Assembly: GCA_039105265.1 (NCBI GenBank)
Contig: JAPFFF010000015.1
Span: 1,736,001 to 1,800,000, forward strand
Direction: 5' to 3'
Source of the DNA: Tritrichomonas musculus
Taxonomy: Eukaryota > Parabasalia > Tritrichomonadida > Tritrichomonadidae
DNA length: 64,000 nucleotides
The notes beneath the pieces are model-generated. The model ran no database searches and was not told where the DNA came from. It was given only the letters and a program-made list of their open reading frames with translations. The first letter of the stretch is position 1, and each line of letters starts with the position of its first letter. Made by a program: the position numbers and the translations under genes. Shown here in pieces: positions 1 to 9,789 of this stretch.

Positions 1-787
1 TATATATAATAATTCCAATTAATTCAGCAATTATAAAATAAAAGTACAATGAACTGACGTTAAAGCAATTGCATTGGCATCCTTTAGAAACCTTCAAAGC
101 GAAAATGTGAATTCCAAGGGAGCTAAAGACGATCAAAAAAGAAGATAATGATAAGAGATTGATATATTCACCATACTTTTTAATTCCTGTAGCACGATCA
201 TAAAATGTATATCGAAAGAAACTCCAAAAAAGTAGAATAACTTGGATTGCGCTAAATAAAGTTGACGCAATCCCCCAATCTCGTCTTTTTGCCATGTGAG
301 TTATATAAAGAGGACTCTTGAACTGAATATTAGAATTGATAAGATGATTTAATGGATCCGAATGATGATCTGAAAAGCAATAGTAATTTAAAGAGCATCC
401 TAATGAAAGAGTAATTAAATAAAGTATGATTTGGAAAAACACAAATAATGAGAATTGTCTAGAACATACATTAGATATTAAGAAAAGTATAATTGATAAC
501 GCCTGATTAATATTAATTAAAACAAAAACATATTGAAGAGAAAATCCGCTATTTCCTCTTTTTAATGGTTTTGACAAGCAATGATATAATAATCCATTTA
601 AAAAGAAAGATAGGACTGCGTATTTAAAAAAAGATAAATTATATCCAACTCCAAAAGTTTTCTCAAAATGCTCAATTTTTCCTTTAGATATATCGAAATC
701 GTAAAAAAGAGATAATAATAATTGGATTCCGCTTGCTAAAAATAAGTATGAAGAGAAAAAATTTTTTTTCGATTCCATATAAATCAT
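1..787 (-). CDS. multi-pass membrane protein, 5' part (runs off left edge)
   Basis: An open minus-strand frame starts at an ATG at 787 (a second in-frame ATG lies at 778) and stays open to the window edge, giving about 262 residues without a stop. The protein is very hydrophobic, with about six or seven predicted membrane segments separated by short polar loops. The first follows the basic N-terminus (MESKKN); another precedes the loop containing KRRDWGIAST, and the last abuts the edge. I do not recognise the family; a Frag1/DRAM/Sfk1-like six-pass protein is one possibility but no diagnostic motif is clear. Membrane location is inferred from hydrophobicity. The 3' end is missing. Confidence 0.75.
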   Translation of the reverse strand, partial: MIYMESKKNFFSSYLFLASGIQLLLSLFYDFDISKGKIEHFEKTFGVGYNLSFFKYAVLSFFLNGLLYHCLSKPLKRGNSGFSLQYVFVLININQALSIILFLISNVCSRQFSLFVFFQIILYLITLSLGCSLNYYCFSDHHSDPLNHLINSNIQFKSPLYITHMAKRRDWGIASTLFSAIQVILLFWSFFRYTFYDRATGIKKYGEYINLLSLSSFLIVFSSLGIHIFALKVSKGCQCNCFNVSSLYFYFIIAELIGIIIY

Positions 788-956
788 ATGAATTAATTCT
801 ATAACTTTATTCAATTTTAAAGAACTGAATAACTTGCACAAGACATTTTAAAAAGCAGATATTTTAATATAATTATAATTTACCAATATTAGATTAGAAA
901 TCAAAGTTTCAATGAAACTCAAAACAAAAGAAAATATTCCGAAAATTAACATTGCT

Positions 957-2183
957 TTATTTTTGGTTAAGCTCTTGAATTATATCATTAAGCTTTGATA
1001 TAAAATCTTTCTGTGTAGCTTCATCTTTAAAGCGTAATTTGAACACAATATATTTTAATTGGGTGGCTGATTTATCGCCACCATTATTGCTATCTTCTTG
1101 GCTTGCTTGAAGTGTATCGTCGACTTCATACCCAATGAAGCTAACGTAATTTCTCTGTTGTGCTTTCGGTTTCATGTCGCTGAAAACACGCATATTTAAG
1201 CAAACTTTTCCAACTTGTTTTCTTCTCATTACAAGCCTGTAAAATCCATCACCCTTGTTTAAATGAAGATTTCCAGCACCAACTTCAACAAGAGTTGCTT
1301 TTGGAGCAGGAGCTGAATTAGAACGAAAAGGAATAACTGATCCATTTTTGTTAGTACCACTTAAATTAATATTAGTACTACTGTTGGTTCGGCCTCTGTT
1401 ACTGACATTATTGTTGTCAATTTGGGTATTTGCCGCAGCGCTCATAGTACGAGACATATTTGCAGAAGAAAGCGGTGTAGATGGTGAAAAAGAGCGACCA
1501 ATAGAAGAAGATTGAAAAGAAAATTGAACTTTTTTTGAAGTTGTGTTTGTAGGGAAAAAAGGAGTTTCTGATATTTTAATTGAATTATTCATATTAGTGT
1601 TATCATTCAGATTATCTTGACTTGATCCTCCCTCAATTCGAACACGATATAAAATAGCTGGTGCATCAAATAATCTTTCTTCATTTTCTTCGCCAGTTTG
1701 ACCATCAATTTCTATAACTGTTGATGGAATTTCATTGTCATCGCCATTTTCATTGTTAAAATTAGTACTGTCGCTTTTATTTGCTAATGAATTTGGATTG
1801 TTGTTTGATAATACAGAATTTTCATCGAAATTTAATTTTAATGAGAATATTGACTCCGTAAACGATTTATTAGGGTTATTATTACTGATAAAATCTTTTC
1901 CAGTTCCGAAGCAGAAATGTCTTAAAAATTGATTATGGTTAAAAGGGTTCTGATTACTATAAGCTGAAGATGATGCAGATAGACTATTAGTTCGGCTAAG
2001 AGAAAAAGGACTTTGGAATGGTGATTGCGGTCGTTTTTCTTCAACACTTTCTTTATTATCTGTTTTGTCTTCTATAGTATTTGCAACAGGTTCAGGGATA
2101 GGATCTGAATTTTTACTATTAGATTTGGATTTTGAAGTTTTGTTTTGAGATTTGGTAGATTCTTTTCGAGCTGATTTTTTCAT
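957..2183 (-). CDS. RanBP1-domain protein (Nup50/RanBP3-like)
   Basis: 408 residues, starting at a true ATG (2183). Residues 1-290 are low complexity, rich in Ser, Asn and charged residues, with several short Pro-Phe patches. The C-terminal ~120 residues form a RanBP1-type Ran-binding domain: a VGAGNLHLNKGDGFYRLVMR stretch, then the KVCLNMRVF core and a closing FKLRFKDEATQKDF helix. This order matches the Nup50/RanBP3 class, which binds Ran-GTP and assists nuclear import or export at the pore. Nuclear role is inferred from the family. No canonical initiator motif precedes the ATG. It is divergent to the AlkD-like gene, with about 190 bp between them. Confidence 0.8.
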   Translation of the reverse strand: MKKSARKESTKSQNKTSKSKSNSKNSDPIPEPVANTIEDKTDNKESVEEKRPQSPFQSPFSLSRTNSLSASSSAYSNQNPFNHNQFLRHFCFGTGKDFISNNNPNKSFTESIFSLKLNFDENSVLSNNNPNSLANKSDSTNFNNENGDDNEIPSTVIEIDGQTGEENEERLFDAPAILYRVRIEGGSSQDNLNDNTNMNNSIKISETPFFPTNTTSKKVQFSFQSSSIGRSFSPSTPLSSANMSRTMSAAANTQIDNNNVSNRGRTNSSTNINLSGTNKNGSVIPFRSNSAPAPKATLVEVGAGNLHLNKGDGFYRLVMRRKQVGKVCLNMRVFSDMKPKAQQRNYVSFIGYEVDDTLQASQEDSNNGGDKSATQLKYIVFKLRFKDEATQKDFISKLNDIIQELNQK

Positions 2184-2355
2184 CTATTTTAGACAAATTT
2201 TCAATATCTTTTTTCAATTCGGAAAAGAGCCTTATTACATTGAAAAAATTCATAAAAAATTATTCAAAAAGTTTATGAAAAAATTGATAAAAAAAAATAA
2301 TTCTTTCTGAAAAAGTTATCAATAAAAATACTTACTCAGTGAAGTTGATTCAAAA

Positions 2356-2369
2356 TCATTCTAATCATT
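2356..2369 (+). promoter_or_regulatory. double initiator (Inr) motif before the AlkD-like gene
   Basis: Two TCATT motifs, at 2356-2360 and 2365-2369, match the trichomonad initiator TCA(+1)Py(T/A). The second would give an 8-nt 5' UTR to the ATG at 2375. They decide the start: the frame is open from a GTG at 2339, but that lies upstream of both motifs. Confidence 0.6.
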
Positions 2370-2374
2370 TCCAA

Positions 2375-3049
2375 ATGCAGTCCACAAGTAATGAAAAATT
2401 TAATGAAATCAAACAAATTTATGAGAAGAATGCAAATAGTAAATGCGCTCCAAAAATGGCTTCATACATGAAGAATAATTTTATTTTTTATGGAATTCCA
2501 ACACCTACAAGGCGATTAATTTCTAAAGAATGGTTGAAAAAAGAAAAAGAAAGTCAAATTATTGACTGGGACTTTTTAGACAAATGCTATGAAGATGATC
2601 ATCGTGAGATTCAATATTTAGCATTAGATTATTTAAACACAATGCATGACCTCTTAACATTTGAAGACGTTCCAAAGTTATTTAAATATGTTCAAAATAA
2701 GCAATGGTGGGACACTATTGATTTTTTAAATCGAATAATTGGAAATATTGGTTTAAAGGACAAGAGGATTGATGATCTAATGCTCGAATGGTCTAAAAAT
2801 GAGAATTTTTGGGTAAGAAGACTTTCAATCATTCATCAACTTTTACGCAAAGAGAAAACGAATAAAGAACTAATGGAGAAAATTATTGTTAATAATTTCG
2901 GGAGTGACGAGTTTTTTATTAACAAAGCAATTGGTTGGTGCTTAAGAGATTATTCAAAAACAAATCCTAAATGGGTGAAAAATTTTATTAGCAAGTATAA
3001 AGATAAAATGAACAAGATAAGCCTTAAAGAAGCTAAAAAATATATTTGA
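2375..3049 (+). CDS. AlkD-like DNA alkylation repair protein (HEAT-repeat glycosylase)
   Basis: 224 residues from the ATG at 2375, chosen over an in-frame GTG at 2339 because two initiator motifs lie just before it. The protein matches the AlkC/AlkD family: PTPTRRLISKEWL near the N-terminus, QWWDTIDFLNRIIG with the Trp and Asp that line the lesion pocket in AlkD, ENFWVRRLSIIHQL with the pocket Arg, and FINKAIGWCLRDYSKTNP near the C-terminus. The family removes alkylated purines (3-methyladenine, 7-methylguanine) without flipping the base. Length is typical. All expected pocket residues are present, so activity is plausible. The family is common in bacteria and patchy in protists, so acquisition by transfer is possible but not shown. 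Confidence 0.88.
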   Translation: MQSTSNEKFNEIKQIYEKNANSKCAPKMASYMKNNFIFYGIPTPTRRLISKEWLKKEKESQIIDWDFLDKCYEDDHREIQYLALDYLNTMHDLLTFEDVPKLFKYVQNKQWWDTIDFLNRIIGNIGLKDKRIDDLMLEWSKNENFWVRRLSIIHQLLRKEKTNKELMEKIIVNNFGSDEFFINKAIGWCLRDYSKTNPKWVKNFISKYKDKMNKISLKEAKKYI

Positions 3050-3330
3050 AAAAAAAATCCTTTTTATTGAAATAATAAATCAGTAATTACTCTAAATAAG
3101 AAAAGTAATAAACTATATTTGAAAACATAAATATATATATATAATAACTTTCAACATATATACAATATATAAAATTATTTACTCTTTAAAATTTTAAGAA
3201 ATTCATGTTTTTTGATATCAATTTTTAGACATTCAAATTAATAATCCTTTTTATAAAATTCAATACTATTCGATCAGGATTTATATATGATTTTTATTTC
3301 ATTAATTAAACATTCTTTTTCCCTTCTAGA

Positions 3331-4737
3331 TTGAATATTTTAACTCCAGAATACGCAGATAATCAGAATTATTTTAATGAATGCCCTTCTGACGATTATG
3401 ATGAATATGATAATCCTCAAAACGACTCTTCAATTTATATTTTAATGAAATCTTTTTCAGAACGCATTGAATTGTCCGATTCTCCTCAACAACTAAATCA
3501 GATCTTAAATTGTATTGATAGTTTTTTTTATAGTTATAAAAAAGAATATATGGCTCAAATACTTAGCAATAATAACGATTTCTTTTCAAATCTAAGAGTA
3601 ACTTGCGATAAACCAGATTGTTTTATCACTATTAAAAAAATAATAAAAACAATTGTTCGCAAATCTTTGGAAAATACAAATAATTCTCTTATTCAACTCT
3701 TAGAAAGAAATGGTATAATTGAAAAACTTTATTCAATTTGGATATCGATTGCTCCAATTGATGTAGATATTTTATATATATTCTACAAAATTATTAAGAA
3801 AAACCCAGAGTATAAACAATTTTTCATTGATAAAAAGACTCTTATTGATCTTTTTCAATTTATACAAAATTATAATAATAATAATAATAATAATAGCATT
3901 GATAATGCAATTATTACTATTAATGTCTGCAAATTTTTCGCCAATTTTTTTCGAAACTATAATTGTTCACTAATTGAGTATGTCAGAGTTATCAAAGAAA
4001 TTACAATATTATACGATAGGGCCTATCTGTTTTCGTATAACGATGACAAAGATATTCAAAATGAAATTATATTAAAGTTGTGGAAGAGCTGCATTAAAGC
4101 AATGGATAATTTTGTAAATGAACCATCGAAATCTCGTTCATTAATTAATTTGAACTTTCCATCATCATTATTTCGAGATTTGAATTCAAATGATCTTTTT
4201 AGGTTGCTCTGGTCAAAAGCTCTCCCATTAATATTAAAAATGTTCCGGAGTGAGCATGAAAATTTAGATGAATTGGCCGACAAGTATATTGATCTTTTTG
4301 TTTTTCTGACAATTATAGAAGAAAAAATACCATCTTACCTCATTAATGTATCTCAAATTTTGATTGCATTGATTGATATCAATCCATCTAAATACTCACC
4401 ATTATTATTATCGAAAGGGATAATGAAAGAAATTTTCACACAAATTAACGATTTATCATTCAAAGAATTCAAAACTATTACTATACTATATTACAATGTT
4501 TTCATGAACGTAACAAGAAATGATGCTTTTACACATTTACTTGATCAAGATTTTATAGAAAAACTTGTGGAAGTTTCAGGAGTTGAAAGAGATCCTCAAG
4601 CAATCAAATATTTGAAGGAACTTTTGATTATTATGTATGAAATAACAGATAATACACCAGAAATCCAAAACATTATTGATGCTGCTTTTGAAGAAGATGG
4701 AATTCTATATAAAACACCTAAACCTTTATTGATATGA
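3331..4737 (+). CDS. alpha-solenoid (armadillo/HEAT-like) protein, unknown function
   Basis: Up to 468 residues. The open frame starts right after a TAG with TTG at 3331; the first in-frame ATG is codon 39 (3445). The 38 residues before it (NILTPEYADNQNYFNECPSD then an acidic Asp/Tyr run) look like coding sequence, and a TCATT initiator-like motif lies at 3299-3303, so the true start may be a mutated or non-AUG codon. The rest is alternating amphipathic helices without a catalytic motif, like the many ARM-like proteins of trichomonads; similarity to PP4R3/SMEK solenoids is only a loose impression. An Asn run (about residues 182-189) is encoded by an AAT microsatellite. Function unknown. Confidence 0.7.
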   Translation: MNILTPEYADNQNYFNECPSDDYDEYDNPQNDSSIYILMKSFSERIELSDSPQQLNQILNCIDSFFYSYKKEYMAQILSNNNDFFSNLRVTCDKPDCFITIKKIIKTIVRKSLENTNNSLIQLLERNGIIEKLYSIWISIAPIDVDILYIFYKIIKKNPEYKQFFIDKKTLIDLFQFIQNYNNNNNNNSIDNAIITINVCKFFANFFRNYNCSLIEYVRVIKEITILYDRAYLFSYNDDKDIQNEIILKLWKSCIKAMDNFVNEPSKSRSLINLNFPSSLFRDLNSNDLFRLLWSKALPLILKMFRSEHENLDELADKYIDLFVFLTIIEEKIPSYLINVSQILIALIDINPSKYSPLLLSKGIMKEIFTQINDLSFKEFKTITILYYNVFMNVTRNDAFTHLLDQDFIEKLVEVSGVERDPQAIKYLKELLIIMYEITDNTPEIQNIIDAAFEEDGILYKTPKPLLI

Positions 4738-4785
4738 TATAAAAATGAACTCTTTATTTTAATGATAATTAGTATTATTATATAT

Positions 4786-4935
4786 TTATATTTTAAAAAA
4801 ATTTAAAATCTCCTTAAATTTTTTCACTTTTTGAGGTGAACTTTCTAAATATGCTTTGAAATTTTTATTCATATTTATGGTTTTCATCATCATATTTTGA
4901 AACATATCTAATGGAATCCCTAATTTAATAAAAAA
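4786..4935 (-). pseudogene. short decayed coding relic
   Basis: Minus strand reads about 45 coding-like residues (GIPLDMFQNMMMKTINM, then KAYLESSPQKVKKFKEILNF) ending at a stop (TAA at 4788-4786). An in-frame TAG precedes it, so it is a tail fragment or a lone terminal exon. It is convergent with the solenoid gene. I do not recognise the source family. Confidence 0.35.
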
Positions 4936-6069
4936 GAAAATAAGCTATTAATAGCTTAAATATTGTATCAATTGATTGATCATGCTTATTGATGATCGTT
5001 TATGAATAACATCTGCAGGTATGGTCCATACCGTATGGAAGATCAATTGCTGATATGTCATTAGGTGGGAGTTTTTTCGTTGTTGTATATCTAAAAAATT
5101 CAATATTTTATCTATTAGCTGTTGAATTTATTTATCTTTATGAAAGATAATAAGATCTTTTGATTTATATTTAACGCAGAAAGATATTGTGAATCATATA
5201 TGTTTATTATTTTCTGTAGATGAAATGATAATATCGCAGAAAACCTTTTTTTAAAAAAATACTAACGGAATGCTGTATATTCTGCTTTAATTATTCTTTG
5301 GTACGTTCATTGATGTATTGTAAGTATTTAAAATCTTTCTGATGTTCTTCATATACACTAAAATAAGACATATTAAATAATTGGAACAAAAACATTTGAA
5401 ATGTTTAAAACATTTTTTTGAAACAATAGGCATATTTCATATTAAAAGTTTTAGGAGTACAAGCTTTTATCCATCATTCTTTTCTGAATTTGAGTGGAGT
5501 AGAGCTTCATGTTGAATAATTAAATTAGAATCTAGAGCTGGATGAATTAGTTTTTGGTTCAAAAGGTCGATCTGCAATGAGGTATGAGTTATTATTTATT
5601 TATTACTCAAAGTTACCGAAAACTTGCACTGGATTCTGTGCATTTTCATTTTTATTTCTCACAATTTCAGTTCAATCTGTAAATTTATAAACTCATTAGA
5701 GATATGAAATAAAGTAATAATACTTCTGGTAATCCACCAGAACCTGTGTTTAACCTCTTCTAGAACCCTCTAGATACACTCCTTCTAATACTTCATAAAC
5801 TCCTAAAAACCTTATTTATCCCTTAGACTTTCTAACTTAATGACAATTCTATAACAATAACCTGAAATAATATGCCAAATCAGCTCTTCTGATATGAAAC
5901 TGTTTCCAAATGATTTATTAATGTAGTCATTATATATAATCAGCACGATTATGTCCAATGAAGAAGAGATAATTGTGTCTAATAAGGAAGGAATAATAAA
6001 AAGTTATAATAATGTGTAAACAACATAATATAAATTTGAATTAATGAAATTTTTTTGTAATTGAAACCA
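4936..6069. other. gene-free stretch with minus-strand coding relics
   Basis: No intact gene. The minus strand holds short coding-like pieces separated by stops: about 5291-5368 (VYEEHQKDFKYLQYINERT then a stop) and about 5520-5680 (NKNENAQNPVQVFGNFE, two stops, then YLIADRPFEPKTN). They look like one or two long-dead genes. The remainder is plain AT-rich DNA. Confidence 0.4.
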
Positions 6070-7267
6070 ATGACACAGAACACCATGATGTACAGTTATG
6101 TACATGAAGAAGAAGAAGATATGAAATGGGAGTCTTTAAATGACTTTCATAATGATGGTGATCCATTGAAAGAACAACCAGATGTGAATTATTCTATCAA
6201 TTCCCGAAAGAGTATACTGTATAGAATGTGAAAGCTAATTAGATTATAAATGTTATGATAATTTTTGTTATTGTATGAACCATAACAAGAATGATTTACG
6301 TAAGATTGCTAAGCAGATTAGAACGAAGAAGTTCATCAGTGAAGCTCCAATATGTTCATATAAATTGACTGCGATTAGAACTCTTTTGTAATCTTAAATG
6401 ACATCATCACATAAAACATAGAAGTTTATGGTTATAGTTCTAATAGTGAATATCAAGATGAACTGGGAATCTATACCATTGTGTGTTAACGAGAATGTGT
6501 TTAAAGAGTTCCACCAAGCAAGCTATGCAAAATGAATTAAATATAATTATTACCACCTTACAACACTGCTTCTAAATGTTTAGGTGACTTAATGGAAGAA
6601 TAATATGATAGAGAGCAATGACTCAGTTACTTCCTAGTGGTTGATGAAGCGCACTTGTTACTACAACATATAAACTTAATTGATATAACTAAAGAGTTTG
6701 ATAAAGTAACATTAATAAGTGCTACTGCTGATAATATTAATCATTTATCTTACTTTAGAGATTACATAATCGTTAATCAATATATTTATGAGAAGTATAA
6801 TCGAAAGATCTATATTAATAAGTTGATAGCAGATACTGCTGAGCAAAGTGCTGCTATAGTTGGCCTAAATCGATTCAAAACGAATGAATTACGATATGAT
6901 ATTAGTGAAGATCGAAGACATGAAGGAATGCAAGCTTTGAAAGAGTTATTGAAAGATAGATACAAGGTTGCGTTTTATACAGATTGGATGAAGATTAACT
7001 ATTCGAAGCTGATACTGGTGTTATGATATCTACTTCATTGATCCAGAATGGACAGTCCAATAAAGAATATATTGATCAATATTCATCCTAAAATATATCG
7101 ATACTGTCTCCAGTGTTAAGATATTTCTAAGGAGAAATCGTAATAGAGATTCGGATGTATACGTATATGTTCGATATAGGAAATATATGAAGAAGAGGAA
7201 TTACTCGATACCGAACAAAAGATATGAGAGATACTTAAAAACGCTAGTTGCATTAATTAGAGAGTAA
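6070..7267 (+). pseudogene. decayed SF2 DEAH-box helicase
   Basis: Pieces in shifting plus-strand frames join into one protein broken by several stops and frameshifts. Order: an acidic N-terminal ORF (6070-6231); a Cys-rich stretch (ECES, stop, LDYKCYDNFCYCMNHNKNDL); PPYNTASKCLGDLMEE; an intact 129-codon block with VVDEAHLLLQHI (motif II, DEAH) and VTLISATADNIN (motif III, SAT); RHEGMQALKELLKDRYKVAF; then TGVMISTSLIQNGQS (motif V/VI-like) and a basic tail ending at a TAA (7265-7267). DEAH, SAT and the STSL..NG motif in order identify a superfamily 2 helicase, of a kind found in replication proteins of large DNA viruses and self-replicating elements. That origin is inference. No complete copy is present. 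Confidence 0.6.
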
Positions 7268-7999
7268 AACCGGTTTGATTATCCATAACATGAAATAATA
7301 TGAGTAAAACAGGTTTTGATGACTAATTAAACGAATTCGGTTGTTTACTATTCCGCAAATCAGATGAATCCAGCATGTATTTGGATTAAACATCCATGTA
7401 TTTGGATTCATATGTATTTGATGAATCATCTTACGAATCCAAATATTGATGTTTAATACTTGTGAACTTAATGAAGTAATACTTTGTGAATGAAAATCGA
7501 AACTAGACCTAGATATAAAGACCAAAAAAACTAAGGTGCAGAAATGCACTCATTCTGAACCCAGAAAAAGGTGGATGACTCTGAGCAAATTCTAACCGTC
7601 TTCATAGATGCATCATGCATTCGAAAAAAGTAAGATCTATGAAGACCGTCTGATTTTTGTAGGCAAATTTGAAGATCTGTAATGAAAGGGCCTGGCGTCC
7701 TTTCCCTAGCCATAATGAAAGCAGAGCCTTTCTTATAATGAATGAGTTAATTCCGGGTAAATGCATTTGTGTTATCTATACCACAACAAATGGTTTACCA
7801 CCTAGGTGTTAAAACGCTATTGGCTCTATCACAAATATGTTATAAAATAACACAGAAAATCTGTACCACTGAGAATCGAGTTCATGCTCGCAATGGAGAC
7901 ATGCTTCATGACTCATCAAAAGTTTCAGTTTGCGCTAGAATTTATTTATATTTGGATTACATATTAAAACTGTGAATTGTAAATATAGTATTGTTTTTA
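7268..7999. other. gene-free stretch after the helicase relic
   Basis: Slightly richer in GC than the surrounding intergenic DNA, with short frames on both strands but no recognisable domain. Probably further decayed sequence of the same origin as the helicase relic. Nothing else seen. Confidence 0.35.
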
Positions 8000-8155
8000 T
8001 GCAATAAGTATGTAAGTTTAAACTCAAACAAATTTAGAAGAATTGTATACAACAACGACTTAACATTACCTAAGAGAGTAATTGCCGGGTTAACTGCTAA
8101 GAAAGACTATAAGACCAATAACGCCTTGTTCCAATTTGAAATACGCAGACTGTAA
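8000..8155 (+). pseudogene. C-terminal coding relic, unknown family
   Basis: An open stretch of about 51 codons without ATG (CNKYVSLNSNKFRRIVYNND, then LPKRVIAGLTAKKDYKTNNA) ends at a TAA (8153-8155). Composition is coding-like and basic. It lies downstream of the helicase relic and 190 bp before the IBP39-like gene. Not recognised. Confidence 0.35.
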
Positions 8156-8347
8156 AGACGTTTTTATACTTTCAATAAGTTAATTAATTAATTTACTCTT
8201 TCTATGATTGGAGAAATGTGAAAATATTATTTGTTAGCTAACGTCTTTTTCGATCGTCTTAAATTCAAAAAGTGATTTTTTTTCATTACTCCTTACCGTT
8301 TAAAATATTCGTTTTATTTAATTACGAAATATAGAATTACAGATAGT

Positions 8348-9421
8348 ATGGGCGATAACAATTTATTTTTTTTACCGCATGATATTCAACAGATTTTAAA
8401 ACGCAAAAGCTCACGTGATCCCAGCTCTAGATTTTCTACTAAATTACATATCTTATTAAATTTTGTTCAAAATTCGAATGATAAAGATATGGAAGAAAAA
8501 GTTGGATGTGCATGGGTGACAGACGAAGAATTCCGTCTTAACAAACGCATAATTGCAAGTATTTTAGGTATTAAATTAAATACTTTGAATGTTAATTTAC
8601 ACGCTCTTGGCTTTATTCAACAAAAACATAGCAAAGATGGATGGACTTTATGGAAACGCCCCAATTTCACAAGAAATTCGCTTGGAAATGATCTAACCTC
8701 AGCTGCAAGCAATTCAACATCGGCTGTAGATGTAACAGCAGGAAATAATATCGGAATGATCGATCCAAATATTCAAAAGTTCAATCCTGCATATGATATG
8801 ATTCTTCAAAACCAGTATCCAATGTCAACTTTATTGCAACAACAAATGTATCAACCTATACAATTAGGTAAAGTGAACGAATATGCTTTTAATACTTTTA
8901 TGAATACTACTAGGCAAATATGGTTGGATTTAGGGTACCCTAATTTTGAACCTCAAGAATCAAATGCATTAATTCACAAAGCAGCTGTTCGATTTAAACA
9001 ATCAGAACAACCATTAGATAACGCGATTGATGTATTAAGAGCTATTATAGTGCCAGAGCAAACTCAAGTCACCATTTCTTTCAAACAATTTTGTAGTTTT
9101 TTAGCAATGTTTGGGCCCGAAGGTTCAATAATGATAAAAATTGCGTCCTTACTACAATGCTCAAATTCAACTGGGCAATGGCTATGTTTTAACAAAATTG
9201 ATATTAATCAAATGAAATTTCTTGGCCAATTTGATGAGAACGAACCGAATTGTTTGAATTTAATTAGGATTGATCACACTGGAATTTCTAAGACAAGAGT
9301 GTGGAATCTTCCTTTAACCAACTCTACTGAACCATATATTATAGATGAAAAAAATAATACATATGATTCATGGGATCAGTATTTTGATATTAATCCAGTT
9401 CCAAAAACATATATTTTGTAG
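8348..9421 (+). CDS. initiator-binding protein IBP39-like transcription factor
   Basis: 357 residues (about 40 kDa), starting at ATG 8348. Residues about 20-110 match the initiator-binding domain (IBD) of trichomonad IBP39: RFSTKLHILLNFVQ, then GCAWVTDEEFRLNKRIIASI, then TLNVNLHALGFIQ and WTLWKRPNF, a winged-helix fold with Arg/Lys-rich recognition segments. A Ser/Thr/Asn linker (about 115-155) leads to a C-terminal domain of about 200 residues with FKQFCSFLAMFGPEGSIMIK, as in IBP39, whose C-domain contacts RNA polymerase II. IBP39 binds TCA(+1)Py(T/A) initiators and sets transcription start in parabasalids. Trichomonads carry several IBP39 paralogues, so this may be a paralogue, not the main factor. 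Nuclear location is inferred. Confidence 0.85.
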   Translation: MGDNNLFFLPHDIQQILKRKSSRDPSSRFSTKLHILLNFVQNSNDKDMEEKVGCAWVTDEEFRLNKRIIASILGIKLNTLNVNLHALGFIQQKHSKDGWTLWKRPNFTRNSLGNDLTSAASNSTSAVDVTAGNNIGMIDPNIQKFNPAYDMILQNQYPMSTLLQQQMYQPIQLGKVNEYAFNTFMNTTRQIWLDLGYPNFEPQESNALIHKAAVRFKQSEQPLDNAIDVLRAIIVPEQTQVTISFKQFCSFLAMFGPEGSIMIKIASLLQCSNSTGQWLCFNKIDINQMKFLGQFDENEPNCLNLIRIDHTGISKTRVWNLPLTNSTEPYIIDEKNNTYDSWDQYFDINPVPKTYIL

Positions 9422-9789
9422 AATTATTGCTTTTTTAGAAGAAATAAAAATTTCCTTTTCGAAGTAATTTGCTATTTTCTTTGAATAATCAAAAAACAAT
9501 ATTTCATTTTTTACCAGATTAATATAATTTTATTTAATATCTAAGATTTGCTTAAAATGAATTTTATTAACTTAGATTATTAGTTATATATTCATTCCCT
9601 GAAAAAAAGTTAATATTTCAATCCCATTACCTTGCATATCATTTGAATGCAGATATAGATAAATACATTTTTTGAAAACTGAACAAGTGAAATGAAATCA
9701 ATAGTTAAAATGTAAATAGCAAATAGATAATAAAACTTTGATAGATTAAACAAATTTTATATACAACAAAATTCTAATAAACACTAAAT
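9422..9789. other. convergent intergenic region
   Basis: 368 bp of AT-rich DNA between the 3' ends of two convergent genes. I see no ORF, RNA or clear repeat. Confidence 0.5.

Noticed and set aside
7253-7975. Three ORFs of 60-98 codons on both strands
   Set aside because: No recognisable domain; probably chance frames in decayed sequence.
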